Shown in pieces: positions 10,923 through 23,242 of a stretch of 64,000 nt of DNA. Position 1 is the stretch's first letter; every line of letters starts with the position of its first letter. The notes beneath the pieces were generated by a model. The model worked only from the letters and a program-made list of their open reading frames with translations. It was not told where the DNA came from and did not search any database. Made by a program: the position numbers and the translations under genes. The DNA is taken from the NCBI GenBank assembly GCA_033032865.1, contig JAWHQI010000049.1:2976001-3040000 (forward strand). Reading direction: 5' to 3'. Origin of the DNA: Dactylorhiza incarnata (lineage: Eukaryota; Streptophyta; Magnoliopsida; Asparagales; Orchidaceae).

Positions 10923-12725
10923 GCTTTATTTTTCTTGAACTGTGAATGTTGGTTGTTGAACTATCCTTTAATCTTTTGCACTCTTTGAACTGCTTTAATA
11001 CATGTATTTGGTCCACCTTAAGGACATAAAACAAAAGGGCTCTTGGGATACAACCCAATGGGGGACCTTTCGGTTCCCGTTTATTGCTAATCTGCTAATG
11101 ATTCTATTTTTTTTCTATTTTATCTTTTGTATTCTTTATTTGCAGGAGCATTGATTTTTCTGGCGGCGAACCTGGTGATTTTCAAGGATTAACGCCAATC
11201 TTCTGGTATGCTCATATCTGAGCATAGGTACCCTCTTCCCTAGGATTTTCTTATTTTTATAGTCAAAATTCATGTGATTGTCCAATTCAAGTCTGGGGGG
11301 AGAGTGTGCCGAGTGTTTACTACACATGTACACGTTTTAGCATACCAGAAGTATATTTTCATTTATGTCATTTTATATCATACACCAATTCACCCGCACA
11401 AGTGCACACTCACTTGTTTGTGTGCTTCCGTACCCGCTATCTTGGTTTGGAAATGTGAAATAGGATGTAAGCTTAGGAATTGCAAATCTGAGTGCGATGT
11501 TGACTCTTGTAGCGCTCTATTAACATCCACATTCTCCCATAGAAATTTGAGTAGAATTAGATTATCTCTATGCTTTTAATTTCCAATTAGTGTTTTTGCG
11601 TAGTTTTTGATTTATGTTACTCATTTGTTGAATGTGATTGAAATTTGCGGTAGCACGGTGTTGTGTGTAAGCGAGCGCTAGTTGTGTGTTACTCAAGTTG
11701 GAAGGAAGTTTTATCTTTCTCGTGGGCTAAGAACTTGCCCTAAGCAACTCTTGAAGCATGGGTTAGAGAGAATCAATAAGTTGAGCATGATGTAGGCCAT
11801 CTAGTTGGCTAGTTTGAGCTTTGATTTCCATGACCATTCGCTTACCCTTGCAAGCCAAATTTGTGCGTACCCCTCCTTTGTTCCATCTCTTCTTTCAATC
11901 ACCAAAACCTAAAGCTTATCCTATTATCGCAACCAAGTAGTGAGTTAACTAAAATTATATTTCTTGTTTGGATGTGATGTATGAAATAATTGTGATGTGA
12001 AGAAAAAAATATTGTGTGCTGAATACATTCTTGTAAACCAATTGGGGGATAAAATAATTAGAAAAAAATGAAGTTAGAAGTAAAATCTGGATAAAAAATT
12101 GAAATGAAAAGAAATCCCCTTGGGCGTACTAGCATCGTTCTAGTTGGTATTTGTTTGGAGTATGATGTGTGCACACCAAGGATTCAAGCCAAGTCTAGGG
12201 GTGTGTCACACTAGCATCGTTCTTGGACTTGTTCAGTTGCAGCATTGTCTTTTAGCTCATTTGGGTTCCGTATCCGTCATGTTTATCATTGTATACCATA
12301 CTGTAACCTATGCCCTATAATAACCTGAAAAGTCCTACGAATTCATCTTGTGAGTTTGCTAGCGCCGTGGAGAGAGTGTATCCGTGCAAGCCTATGGTTC
12401 TCATCGTTGATAGATTTCAGCGGAGTTATCCCTGAATTTCGGTCTTTAGCAACACCCTCCTGAGTTGCTCGTTTACTTTCACACTGGGCACGACTGCAAA
12501 ATTCTTCATGATTCACCATCTGAGTACAAATAAATCTCTATTTACGCATTTATAATTTTGTAAATTAGTTAGTATAGTTAGAATCTTCTTTTACTGAATT
12601 TCTATTTGCATGGGTATGATACTTCGTATCTTACTCTTTCTTTGCAATTCTCTACGCTAACTACCATTTTCATATCCCGACGGATTTGTTTCCTCGGGAC
12701 GCGCAAACAGGTAAGTCTGGGGGTG
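10923..12725 (+). mobile_element. A1 non-coding 3' internal region
   Basis: 1.8 kb without a convincing gene; frames such as 11274-11579 look random. Two Athila-like landmarks survive. GGGATACAACCCAATG near 11044 resembles the conserved tract after pol in Athila. AAGTCTGGGGG occurs near 11290 (with an extra G) and again at 12713-12723, just before the LTR, where it can serve as polypurine tract. No reverse transcriptase, RNase H or integrase motif is visible on either strand. Confidence 0.6.
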
Positions 12726-14140
12726 TGATGAGTCTCATTTATATACACTTTTATGGACTCATCTGGGCCAGTAATCTAGTCAAATCACTACACATTAGAC
12801 TTATTATCGCTCATATTTGATTGTTATCTGTTATTCCATGCTTAGTGCACTTCTAGGCCCGTTTTGGTGTAATATCATGTTTTTCCTATTTATAAGTTAT
12901 CATGAAATGTTGAGTGCCACTTTCAGTGGAGTGATTTGTGTTTCTGTAGGAGCAGGGGTCATGCAGGTGTTCCCGATGCAAATCTATATAGGAACACTGC
13001 GCACGATCACTGGTCGTGCGCCGCTGATCGTGCGCACTTAACCACTAAAAACCGAGTTCTGTTTGACAAAATGCACTACCACTAACGATAATGCGCATGA
13101 TCACTGATCGTGCACCACTGGTCGTGCGCATATTATTTTTCTATGAATTTTCCATTACAGGTTCTGCCAGAACAGCGCGCACGAGCGCCAATTTATAGTG
13201 CGCACAACCACTAATCATGCGCCACCGATCGTGTACACTATTTCTGCCTGCTAAAGACCTGTTTCGCGAATAAGGGCACATCTGGATAGTTTCACCCGCG
13301 ATTTGACTCCGCTCAGCACCGTTTTCGCCCTCCATCCACCTCCACTCCATCTCCATTATTGGGGAAGCACTTTTCGGTGATCCTAAGCATCATCCAAGGA
13401 TTCGGAGGTCCTCTCGGCCATCTACAAGCAAAAAGTCCAAGTTGTGCATGTCCGTTTGGTGAGAAGACGAAGCAAACCTGATTGTAGAAGACGACGGAAC
13501 AAGATCGGTGGTCGTCACAACCTCCTGATCCCAGAAGCATACATCGTTCGAGCCCAAAAGTGGTTTAACAACCCACTATTCCGGCCGTGAACGACGGCTA
13601 GCCTTCTTCTATTGGTTTATTCTCTCCTCTATCTTTTTGTTAATGTGTTGATTTGTGTAAACATGAATATTCTCATATTTTCTATGAATGAAAACATCAT
13701 TTCTTGTTTATTCATTTGTATTATTGTATTGTAATGCGCTCTGCCCTCACCCACTCCATTCACTCGTGCACTTTTGATTCACATTAGCAAAAGCTAACGG
13801 TGAATAATGAAGAGGTGATTACGACCCTCATCCTCCGCGCTCTAGATCACTCCATCCGCGTGCTCATTGTCCACTCGCCTCACGAAGCTCGGCATAGCGG
13901 CCAACGCATTCCATCTCACCTTGCGACGCAGTGATTTCAACCCGCACCTTTATTTTATTGTTGTTAGAAATAGAAATCAAACCAAAGCCCTATTTTCATT
14001 TTTGTTTGCTCATTGTAACAATCATCACACGACACGATTCGCTTCATCATACCCTGCATTCCTCAAGAGATCGACATTCAGGGAAATTATTCCCAAAATT
14101 ATTACTTGACATCGACTGGTGCACTTGCCGTAATGCATCA
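12726..14140 (+). mobile_element. A1 3' LTR
   Basis: Starts TGATGAGTCTC after the polypurine tract and ends GCATCA, giving matched TGATG/CATCA ends. The flank at 14141 (TACCC) continues in a gypsy LTR. The undisturbed gypsy LTR reads ACCCCTACCC at the equivalent point (5556-5565), so TACCC is a plausible target duplication. The left copy is lost with the 5' LTR. It contains a palindromic word cluster (12998-13240) downstream of TATATAG (12985-12991). Length 1415 nt. Confidence 0.7.
12998..13240 (+). repeat. GCGCACGATC / GATCGTGCGC word cluster in the A1 LTR
   Basis: At least six half-words such as GCGCACGATCAC, GGTCGTGCGC, GATCGTGCGCA, CACTGATCGTGCACC and CACCGATCGTGTACA, in both orientations. 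Adjacent pairs can fold into hairpins (for example 12998-13037). CpG-rich relative to its surroundings. It lies downstream of the nearest TATA-like site. Confidence 0.8.
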
Positions 14141-14912
14141 TACCCATATCGTATAAAATTTTATGGGTATTTTTATACGATAGGCCTTGCTACATGACCC
14201 CTTGGTCTATTGTCTATATTTGCATTCCTATAAATCAAGGTTACTTTTATAACTTACTTCACTGTAGTTTGTACATATTTTTGTTATCATTCCTTACATG
14301 TTCTTTATCTTGATTTACTTGTTGTTCTATATTTATGCACACCTGTGCAGTGGTAGGTATTCCTATAGCTAGGTCATTCCATCTGCTATGTTTTATACCC
14401 CTTGCTGTCCTCTGGTTTGTCCTTCCAGCACAGTGCCTAGGAGAAACTGGGGGACGCGGTGGGGAAACGAGGCTAAGTCTTTTTGAAAAATGGTCGGTGG
14501 ACCATATCATTTTAGGGGACCGAGGAGACGCAGCACCACCAGAGGCCGGTGTAGATGGAGTCTAGGCAGTCTAGCACAGGAGCACCAGTCTCAAGATCCA
14601 TGAGTGTTTACTAGTAGATTTTACTTCCGCGAGTAATCTTGTAGTGAGGACTTGATGTACTGCGCAAGAGCCCTTTTTTTGCTGCCTCTTTTATTCAGTG
14701 ATCATCTGTGGACATCTATCATTATGATTTATATATTATGTGAGGTGGACTTGAGCATATTTTTGGTTCAATTGTACTTTTCTTCTTTTGTGATCGATAT
14801 TGCCGGCAGGATCAGCATTTTATAGTGGCGACCTTGCCGAGTGTTGGTGTCATTGCAAAGCGGCGGTTCTGGGCATAAGACCCAATTTTGTAGCAAAAAA
14901 TGGGGTCTTACA
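14141..14912 (+). mobile_element. GL: 3' part of a gypsy LTR, plus strand
   Basis: Continues the gypsy LTR pattern seen at 5566-6030, including ACGATAGGCC, CCCCTTGGTCTA and the stretch with GGTGGACCATATCATTTTAG. It runs on to the true LTR end GGGGTCTTACA at 14912. It matches the reverse of 36434-35951. A1 interrupts it on the left. T1 begins directly at 14913 on the right, so this LTR lies inside, or replaced the 5' half of, T1. Confidence 0.75.
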
Positions 14913-17387
14913 GTCATACATTGTGATGTATATGGAACCATGAGTTCAATGGCTATAGGTGGATTCCACTACTTCATTACGTTTACTGATGATTTTAGTA
15001 GATACGGATACGCGTTTCTTATGAAGAACAAATCTGAATCCTTTGAAAAGTTCAAGGAGTTCTAGAATGAAGTACATAACCAACTTGAAAAAACTATTAA
15101 AGCACTCCGATCTGATCGACGTGGCGAATATTTAAGTCAGGAGTTCGGTGATCATCTGAAAAAGTGTGGTATAGTATCACATCTCACTCCACATAGAACA
15201 CCACAAAATAATGGTGTTTCTAAGAAGAGGAATCACACTTTGTTAGACATGGTACGGTAGATGATGAGTCGTGCAGATTTGCCCCTTTCATTTTGGGGTT
15301 TTGCTCTAGAGACTGTTGCTTTCACACTAAATTGAGTTTCGACAAAAATGGTTCAAAAGACACCATATGAGATATAGACTGGGAAATATCCAAGTATTTT
15401 ATTCATTAAGATTTGGGGATGTGAAGGATACGTGCGATGTCAAATGCCTGACAAGATGGAACCCAAATCAAATAAACGTTATGTTGTGGGATATCCTAGG
15501 GAAACCAAAGGGTATTACTTCTACCTGCGATCCGAGGGCAATGTGTTTGTCACAAGGAGCTGTGTTTTCCTAGAGAAAGAGTTTCTGTCTAAAGAAATAC
15601 TAAGTTAGAACTTTGAAGAGATTCAAGAACCACAAACAATGAATGAACCAAAATTGGAACCTGAGCAAGGACTACAATCTGTTGTAGTTGGAGAACCGGC
15701 TCAGGAAACACAAGTCCTATATAGATTTCGTAGAACTAGAGTTGAGCCTGAGAGATATGGATTTCTCATGTCTCAAATAGGTAGTGTGTTGCTTATGGAT
15801 CATGATGATGAACCTGAACCCTACCAAGAGGCTATGAATGGACCAGAATCTGAGAAGTGGCTTGAGGCCATGAAATCTGAAATGGACTCCATGTATGCAA
15901 ACCAAGTTTGGACCTTGGTTGAACCACCTGAAGGTGTTTGACCATAGGGTGTAAGTGGGTCTACAAGAAGAAGACTGACATGGATGGGAATGTATAGACA
16001 TTCAAAGGGCGACTGGTGGCTAAAGGTTTCAAGCAAAGTCATGGTGTTGACTATGATGAAACTTTTTACACTGTTGTTATGGTTAAGTCCATCAAAGTTC
16101 TACTTGCTATTGTTGCATATTATGACTACGAGATTTTGCAGATGGATGATAAAATGGCTTTCCTTTACGGAAACCTCCTTGATGAAGTGTATATGACACA
16201 ACCCGAGGGTTTTATATCTCCAAGTGATGCAACTAAAATATGCATGTTGAATCGATCCATTTATTGATTGAAACAAGCTTCTCGAGGTTGGAATCTGCAT
16301 TTTGAGTAGAAAATCAAAGAGTTTGGTTTCATCAAGAATGAGGATAAGCCTTGTGTTTATAAGAGAATTCGTGGGAGCGTTGTCATTTTCCTGATATTAT
16401 ATGTAGATGACATACTGCTGATCGGGAATGACATTCCGACCTTACAAGATGTTAAGAACAGGCTAGGCGACTGTTATTCTATGAAAGACTTTGGTGAACT
16501 GACTTTTATACTTGGTATTAAGATCTATAGAGATAGATCAAAGAAGTTGTTGGGTTTGATCCAGAGTATATACATTGAAATGGTGTTGAAATGGTTCAAC
16601 ATGCTTGAGTCCAAGAAGGGATTCTTACCCATGTATCATGGTGTGAGTCACTCTAAGAACTAGTGTCCGAAACTTTGGAAGCGTAGGACCACATGAAGTT
16701 GATTCCATATGCTTCGACAATTGCATCAATCATGTATGCAATGTTGTGTACTCTACCCGATGTCTCATATGCTTTGAGCATGACTAGTAGGTATCAGTCG
16801 GATCCTGGTGATGGTCACTAGATAACTGTCAAGAATATCCTAAAGTACTTGAGAAGAACTACAAATATGTTATTAGTGTTTGGTGGAGAGGAGGAGCTAG
16901 TTGTATGTGGTTACATGGATGCTAGCTTCCAATCTGATTAGGATGATTCAAGGTCCCAGTCAGGTTTTGTATTTTTCCTTAATGGAGGGGATGTAAGCTG
17001 GAAGAGTTCCAAGCAAGAGACAATTGCTGATTCTACAATAGAGGCTGAGTATATCGTTGCTGCAAATGCGGCGAAGGAGGATATGTGGATTAGGAAATTC
17101 ATCGGCATGCTAGATGTAGTTCCCAGCATTATTGATCTCGTAGTTATCTACTATGACAACAACGATGCAATTGCACAAGATAATGAACCTCTATCTCATC
17201 AGCTCTCCAAGCACATACATTGGCTTTTCTATCTTATTCGAGAGATTGTAGATTGAGGAGATGTGAGCATTTGTAGAGTACCGATTGAAGAAAATATAGC
17301 GGATCTACTGACAAAGCCTTTTGCGCAAAGAATGTATGATGGTCATGCTAGATCAATGGGTATTATAAACCTAAATGATCATCTTTA
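14913..17387 (+). pseudogene. pol: T1 copia pol: integrase, reverse transcriptase, RNase H, decayed
   Basis: Begins abruptly in the integrase at the first catalytic Asp (IHCDVYG, 14924-14944). The second catalytic region reads LRSDRRGEY near 15106 and the third TPQNNGVSKKRN near 15200, where the expected Glu reads Lys. RT motifs follow: WLEAMKSEMDSM (15858), a YVDDILL active site at 16401-16421, and KDFGELTFILGIKIY (16484). RNase H residues appear in YMDASFQSD (about 16914), STIEAEY (17032) and [10 protein letters not shown] (17149). The end reads ARSMGIINLNDHL. At least ten stops or shifts break it. It resembles the broad TNT1-94-type copia proteins; the exact lineage is not assigned. Confidence 0.85.
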
Positions 17388-18350
17388 GTTGGAGCCTTGT
17401 GGATTGTATATTTATTGGTTGTTTTTTCATTTGATGTATTGTGATTTGTACTATGTATTTCATTTTACATTTATGACAAATTCATTTATTATGTCAAAGG
17501 TTTATATTTGATAGATTAATTAGCGTAATAAATTTCCTTAGAATGTTAGCTTCTGTAGAAATTCAAGTGCTTGACTTGAATACGAGGGCCTATGTTAAGA
17601 AGAAGCCTCATTCTTAAATGGTCCCTGATCAAGGTATCATCTTAGAAAGTAGGGAAATGATGATACATTGAGACTAGTATGTTGGTTGACTGATGACCGA
17701 TTCTTACAGGTCATGATATTGGATATCAAGTCATCAGATAAGTACATATTTGGAACAAGTTGTATTGGACAGACCCACCATGAGATAACTTTCTGTATTG
17801 TTATATGAATGTGTCACAAATATATCTCATGTGATAATGGTGTTTGTGGTTCTTTGACCTGAAGTTATAACATTCATCAAGTGAGGATGGGCGTACTTTG
17901 ACACCATCTAAAGTCTTCCTTGAGAAAGGTTGATGATAAGGTGGTTATTGGGTATGTTATGAATCATTTGGATGTTTGTCTGTGGACATAAATGGAATTT
18001 GTCCTCCTACTTGACATGAGTTACATCCATGGGCCCCTTGATGGAAGGAGACTGTAAATTGCATGACCATGCCGAGTTGAGTCAATATATGATATTGAAT
18101 CTACCACTTTCCAAAAGTCTCTTCTAGAGCAAGAAAGCATGGGTTCAACAATTATGAGGGTGATACGGTCCATGTCTCTAGTTAAATCCGGATTTATGGG
18201 ACAAGGGGACATGATAACACTGATACATTGATCACGGACATGATTTTTTGAGTTATGAACTCTTATTGCTTGGGTAGCAATGATGCATTGTTTGAAGTCG
18301 CCCATTGTTTGTGAGACTTTTGTTGATACCTTCTAGATCAAGTGGGAGAT
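17388..18350 (+). mobile_element. T1 untranslated region between pol and LTR
   Basis: About 960 nt, AT-rich, without a convincing frame on either strand; the minus-strand frame 18021-18305 has no recognisable domain. It ends in AAGTGGGAGAT (18340-18350), a polypurine tract directly before the LTR. Confidence 0.6.
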
Positions 18351-19216
18351 TATTAGAGTTTCTACGGTGATCCAGAAGTAGTCAAGCAGTTAGTCTCACT
18401 GCCAACGCGATATGAGCCTATAGGGTCGCACATTAGAGTGTTTGGAGAAATTGGAGAAACTATTGTGTTGGCCTTGCTCATATTGGATATGATTGATAGG
18501 GCTAATCCAATGACTATTTGGAGTTGAGATGGTTCGGGAAGACTGCTCCTAGATATTGGGAATATTGTATGTAGCATGTCGAAGAAGGCTATAAGATGAT
18601 ATAATGAATATCATCGAGAAGAATTCAAAACGACATTGTGAATGTCATCGTGATAGAAAGCTTATTGTCAGGATGACAAGCCGATATTGTGAATATCTAC
18701 TAGTGATCAATGTCGTCGAGAATGTCTCGACGACATGTACTAATAGAGATTTTGTCGAGGATTTCTCAAAAATTTCGTCGAGATGTCTCGACGAGTTTGT
18801 CGAGAATGTCTCAAAGAGTTGGCCGAGAATGTCTCGATGAGTTCGTCAAAATGTTTCGATGAATGTTCCATATCGTCTAGACTGTCTCGATGATAGATTG
18901 TCACTGGTACTTTCGTCGAGATAGCCTTGATGAATGGTTGCATTCATCGAGATGTCTCGACGATTTTGCACAGGTACTTTATATATTATCAGAGCCGAAG
19001 GAACCAAGGGGGGCTTGGAATAGGATTCGGATTCCTAGAAGAATTTTCTTGGAGGATCTAATTGAGTAGTGACTCAATTTCGCACATGTTGTTTATATAT
19101 TGCAACAATTTCTTGACTCATGGTTTTAGCAAGATCCTTATATGAATCTTTTGGGTTGTTCTTGTTTATCCCGCTGTGCATATTTGATGTGACTAACCCT
19201 AAAGAAAAACCCAACA
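18351..19216 (+). mobile_element. T1 3' LTR (right end uncertain)
   Basis: Starts TATTAGAG (probably once TGTTAGAG) right after the polypurine tract. CCCAACA at 19210-19216 is a reasonable end. An alternative end is TCTAACA at 20539-20545, which pairs better with TGTTAGA and would make the LTR 2.2 kb including the next feature. It contains a TCGTCGAGA word array (18605-18968) and TATATATT at 18980. No second T1 LTR is in the window to settle the boundary. Confidence 0.5.
18605..18968 (+). repeat. GTCGAGAATGTCTCGACGA dyad array in the T1 LTR
   Basis: Ten or more copies of self-complementary words such as GTCGAGAATGTCTCGACGAC (18716-18735), TCGTCGAGATGTCTCGACGA and variants with one arm decayed. 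The array ends about 12 nt before the TATATATT box. CpG-rich. It shares the TCGTCGA core with the G3 and S3 arrays. Confidence 0.85.
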
Positions 19217-19317
19217 GAAAATTGGCACACCACAGATGAGATAAGATCTATAGTGGTTCCTCAAAATATGAGTACTCCACTCTTCTACCACCTTGGTAGG
19301 AATATACTATCACAGTG

Positions 19318-19505
19318 TCTAAGTCTTTTGATAAGGAGACTCTTAGAACTAGGATTTGAGTCTTTTGTTAAAGAGACTCTTAGAACCAAGACTAGATCTT
19401 TTGATAAGGAGATCTTGAATAGAACTAGATCTTTTGATATGGAGATATTAAACCTGTCTAGATCTTTTGTTAAGGAGATCTTGAACAAGACTGAGTCCTT
19501 TGATG
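19318..19505 (+). repeat. 36-nt tandem repeat, about five units
   Basis: Units built on TCTTTTGATAAGGAGA and AGATCTTGAA recur every 33-37 nt. Because the period is a multiple of three, the plus strand shows a 97-residue frame (19253-19546) with a 12-residue repeat resembling RSFDKEILN. I regard that frame as a by-product of the repeat. Confidence 0.8.
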
Positions 19506-20134
19506 AGGGATTATTAGGTCTTTTTACTCAGTTTTATAGAAAGTGAGAAGTAGAATAAGAAGAAGATGAAAATTATTCTTCTGAGATCAATCCTCTTGCA
19601 GCAATTAATGAGGATATGCACTAAGTATTTTTTCTGGATCTTTCTGCAGAGAATGAATCCTTACTTAAGAAAGGTGCAAGGATTATGATAGCCCTGATCC
19701 AGTTATTGATCTCTGTATAATCAGTCTACTTCTTTTAGAGAGAGGAGGATGAAGAAGCCTTCTGTATTTTCTATACAGAAATCTGTTGTATTCTGTTGTC
19801 TAGGAAATTGGAGAAAAATAATAATAATTATTATTGTTATCTTCTTTCTTGTAAATTATGTATACTTATTCTTCTAGCGAATGGAGATAAATGACTTTTC
19901 TCTTCTTATCTTTCTCTAGTTGGAATGTCTAAAAGGTATTATTGCCTTTATTCTATTTGAGTTCTCTCCCGTCAAAATCCTTTGTATAATTTCAAAATAT
20001 ATCTTTATTGAATCTCTAGAATTGTTCTTTCCCTTCTTGTTCATGAACGACCCGTTTCAATTCAAATATCTTCCATTCTGACTTCTGAATAATCATCAGA
20101 ATCAATTTTAGGAAGTTTTCCCAAAACTATGACT

Positions 20135-20500
20135 GTATTCGACGTTGCGTCGAATTACTTTGCCTTCTTATCGATGCACCTCTCAGTTCTATTAGAAGCA
20201 GCTTCGAAAGCTTCCTCATCTTTGAGTTGAACTGTACTATCGACGCTGCGTCGATTCCTTATCGATGTATCCGTCGAGATGAAGACATGGACTTCTAACT
20301 CTAACTTCTGTGTCGAATATAATTCGAAGTTGTGTCGACTTCTATGATGCTTTGACTGACTCTGGCTTTTGCGTCGAATACAATTCGACGTAGTGTCGAC
20401 TTCCAATGTTGAATTGACTCCTAGTCTATGATATCTTTACTTCTATTCGAAGGTACTTCGACTTACAGTCGAAGCTGCGTTGACTTCTTTTCGATGCAGA
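20135..20500. repeat. TCGACG / CGTCGA word array
   Basis: Repeated CpG words such as TTCGACGTTGCGTCGAATT, TATCGACGCTGCGTCGATT, ATTCGACGTAGTGTCGACTT and TTCGACTTACAGTCGAAG. Most are inverted repeats of TCGA arms around a 4-8 nt centre. The core CGTCGA is shared with the G3, T1 and S3 arrays. Confidence 0.8.
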
Positions 20501-20545
20501 ATTAAATCAACTGAATTTTGCACTCTTTTTTACTGGATTCTAACA

Positions 20546-23242
20546 CTCTATTGTGAGTGTCACATCCTAAGACATCTAAAGACCATATACCCTCATAATA
20601 CAAGATGGGTAATGAATCTTAGAGGATGAAGTGAATTTTATATAATTTGTAAGATAAATAAAGATGTTGTTTTCCCACTACTAAGGTTTCCACCTACTCT
20701 ATGAGACAAACCTCTTGGGTATCCGGATCTTTACTCTCAACATATTCTTAGGTTTGTTGGTAGGCTAAGGATAAGGAAGAAACGCGGTATTTGGAATTAG
20801 GATTCTCCAAACACATTATGGGAAACAATGCAAAGTTCCTTAGCCTCGTAAAGATAAAAGGAGGGATACTGAAATTTAGTGATAACAATGATGGAAAGAT
20901 CATGGGGATCGACATAATGGGTAACGAAACGATTTCAATTTCTAATGTATTATTTATAGAAGGTATAAATCATAATTTAATTTCAACTAGTCAACTATGT
21001 GAAAGTCTTAAAAAATTTATTTGAATCTTCTATAAACCTTTAAAAAATTATAAATCCTAAAACAAATGAAATTGAACTCACTGCACCTAACGGATAATGT
21101 TTATATGATTACCTTTAATGATCTTTCTCATTCTTCAATAAAATATTTAGTTTCAAAAAATGAAGAAATGCAACTTTGGCATAGGCGTCTTTATCACTCT
21201 AGTACAAAACTATTCGTAAAATTATCAAAAGATAAATTAATTAGAGGATTTCCAATTCTTAACGGAAATTTATCTTCACTTTGTTTGCCATGCCAAAAAG
21301 GAAAATTTTCAAAATCATATTTTAAAAATAAAAAATGAAATATCTACTACTAGACCAATTGAATTAATTCATGTGGATCTCTTTGGACCGGTCAGCACGT
21401 CTAGTCTAGGTGGTAGAAAATACACTTTTGTAGTAATTGATGATTTCTCTAGATTTGATGGATAATTTCTCACTTCCAAATCCGATTTGTTTATTAAATT
21501 TACTAAATTATGCACAGGTATATAAAATGAACTTGTTTTAAAAATAAAATGCATACGCTCCGATCATGGAGGTGAATTTGAAAATGATTTTTTTTTCTTT
21601 TTGTGATGATCTAGGAATTAAACACGAATTTTCCTCTCCACGCACCCACAACAAAATGGTGTAGTGGAGAGGAAAAATAGAACCCTTCAAGAACTATCAT
21701 GCACAATGCTATCTGAATATGGGTTACCTAGCTATTTGGGCCGAAGCTATTGGTACTTCATGTTATGTAAGTAATCGTGTAATGCTTTGTCTATTTTTAA
21801 AATTAACACCTTATGAATTATATTTTCAAAAGAAACCTAATGTATATTATTTTTGTGTTTTCGGTTGTAAATGTATTTTATTAAACACTAAAAATACCTT
21901 AGGAAAAATTGATTAAAATGTGCTGAGGGAATTTTTCTTGTGTATTCTTCAACTAGTAGGGCTTATATAATATATTAAAGAACTAAAATAGTTTAAGAAT
22001 CTATCCACATTAGATTTGATGAGCTTATTCTTTGTGTAGATTTAGTATTGTAGATTATGAAGCGGAACCACTTCCCCCTTTGGAGCATGAGTATGTTGAA
22101 CAACTTGGAGGAATAGAGGAGAAAGAGGAAGAGCAAGAGGAATATGTACCTCCAAGTGTGCTAAAGTTTTCCAAGGAAATTTGTCATTGGAGAACCATCA
22201 AAAGGAGTAACTACTTGTTCTTCTTTACGTAAGTCTTTTTCAAATATTTGTTTTGTTTCTAGAATTAAACCAAAAAATATTTCAATCGCTTTAAATAATG
22301 AATTTTGGTTTTTAGTTATGAATAAATAATTAAATCAATTTGAATGTAATAAGGTTTGAAAATTAGTAGAAAGGCCATCTAATCAACCAGTTGTAGGTTT
22401 AAAATGGATTTTCAAAAATAATTTGATAGTGACTCTAGAATTACTAGGAATAAAGCAAAATTAGTAGCATAAGGATATTCACAAATCAATGGGGTAGATT
22501 TTGATGAAACTTTTGCACTCATTGCTCGCTTAGAGTCAATTAGAATTTTTCTTGCATTGCGAGTTTTAAAAGATTCAAATTATTTCAAATGGATGTTAAA
22601 AGTACTTTTTTAAACGGTATAATAAAAGAAGAAATATATGTTGAACAACCCACTGTTTTATAAATGAAAAATTTCCAAGTCATATTTATAAGTTAGAAAA
22701 AACGCTTTATTGTTTGAAACAAGCGCCACGTGCTTGGTATGAAAAATTAATATCATTTTTATTAAAGCATAAATATACTATGGGAAGTGCCGATAGTACA
22801 CTCTACATTAAGCATTATAATAATGATTTAATTATATAGCAAATTTATGTAGTTTTAGTGATACAAAATAAATTTGAAATGATCTTGGTAGGAGAACTCA
22901 CATATTTTCTAGGATTTCAAATCACTCAAAGTCATGGTGAAATTTTCATTAGCCAAACTAAATATGTTCATGACATGCTTAAACGATTTAAATTTCAAAA
23001 CCTAAAGCAAGTTAATACCCCCATGAGTGCATCACTAAAATTAGGAAAAAAATGAATCTGGTATTTTAATTAATCAAACTTTATATAGATGAATTATTGG
23101 ATCTTTATCATATTCGAGTGCATCTAGACCAAATATTATGTTTGTCATATATTTATGTGCTAGATTTCAAGCTAATCCTAATGAATTACATTTAAAAGCG
23201 GTTAAGCGAATCTTTAGATATCTAATCAGAACATATAGATTA
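20546..23242 (+). pseudogene. pol: S4 Sirevirus-type copia pol, heavily decayed
   Basis: Pol order can be followed. A protease remnant near 20788 reads ELGFSKHIMG where the family has an Asp-Ser-Gly active site, so the catalytic Asp is lost. The integrase zinc region follows (WHRRLYH and CLPCQKGK, 21177-21300), then the core start IHVDLFGP (21368), SDHGGEFEND (21561) and the region after it (WAEAIGTSCYVSNRVML). RT pieces include GVDFDETFA (22493) and GELTYFLGFQITQ (22891). RNase H is only partly present before an abrupt jump to LTR sequence at about 23243. More than fifteen stops or shifts. 20546-20770 holds no readable domain and would be the gag/pol junction. No 5' LTR is recognised. Confidence 0.8.

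Larger units (their letters stand above)
19217..20545 (-). repeat. LTR-like repeat sequence, probably an antisense LTR or the rest of the T1 LTR
   Basis: No coding gene. Read on the minus strand it starts TGTTAGAATCC at 20545. It carries a TCGACG word array (20135-20500) and reaches a stretch (19290-19250) with AGTGGAGTACTCAT and GAGGAACCACTATAGATC, phrasing common in the R/U5 part of plant LTRs. That favours an antisense LTR. Read on the plus strand, its last bases could instead close the T1 LTR. No partner copy is present. Confidence 0.4.

Noticed and set aside
12817..13041. 74-codon frame at the start of the A1 LTR
   Set aside because: Runs through U3 and the palindromic words, with no homology I recognise.
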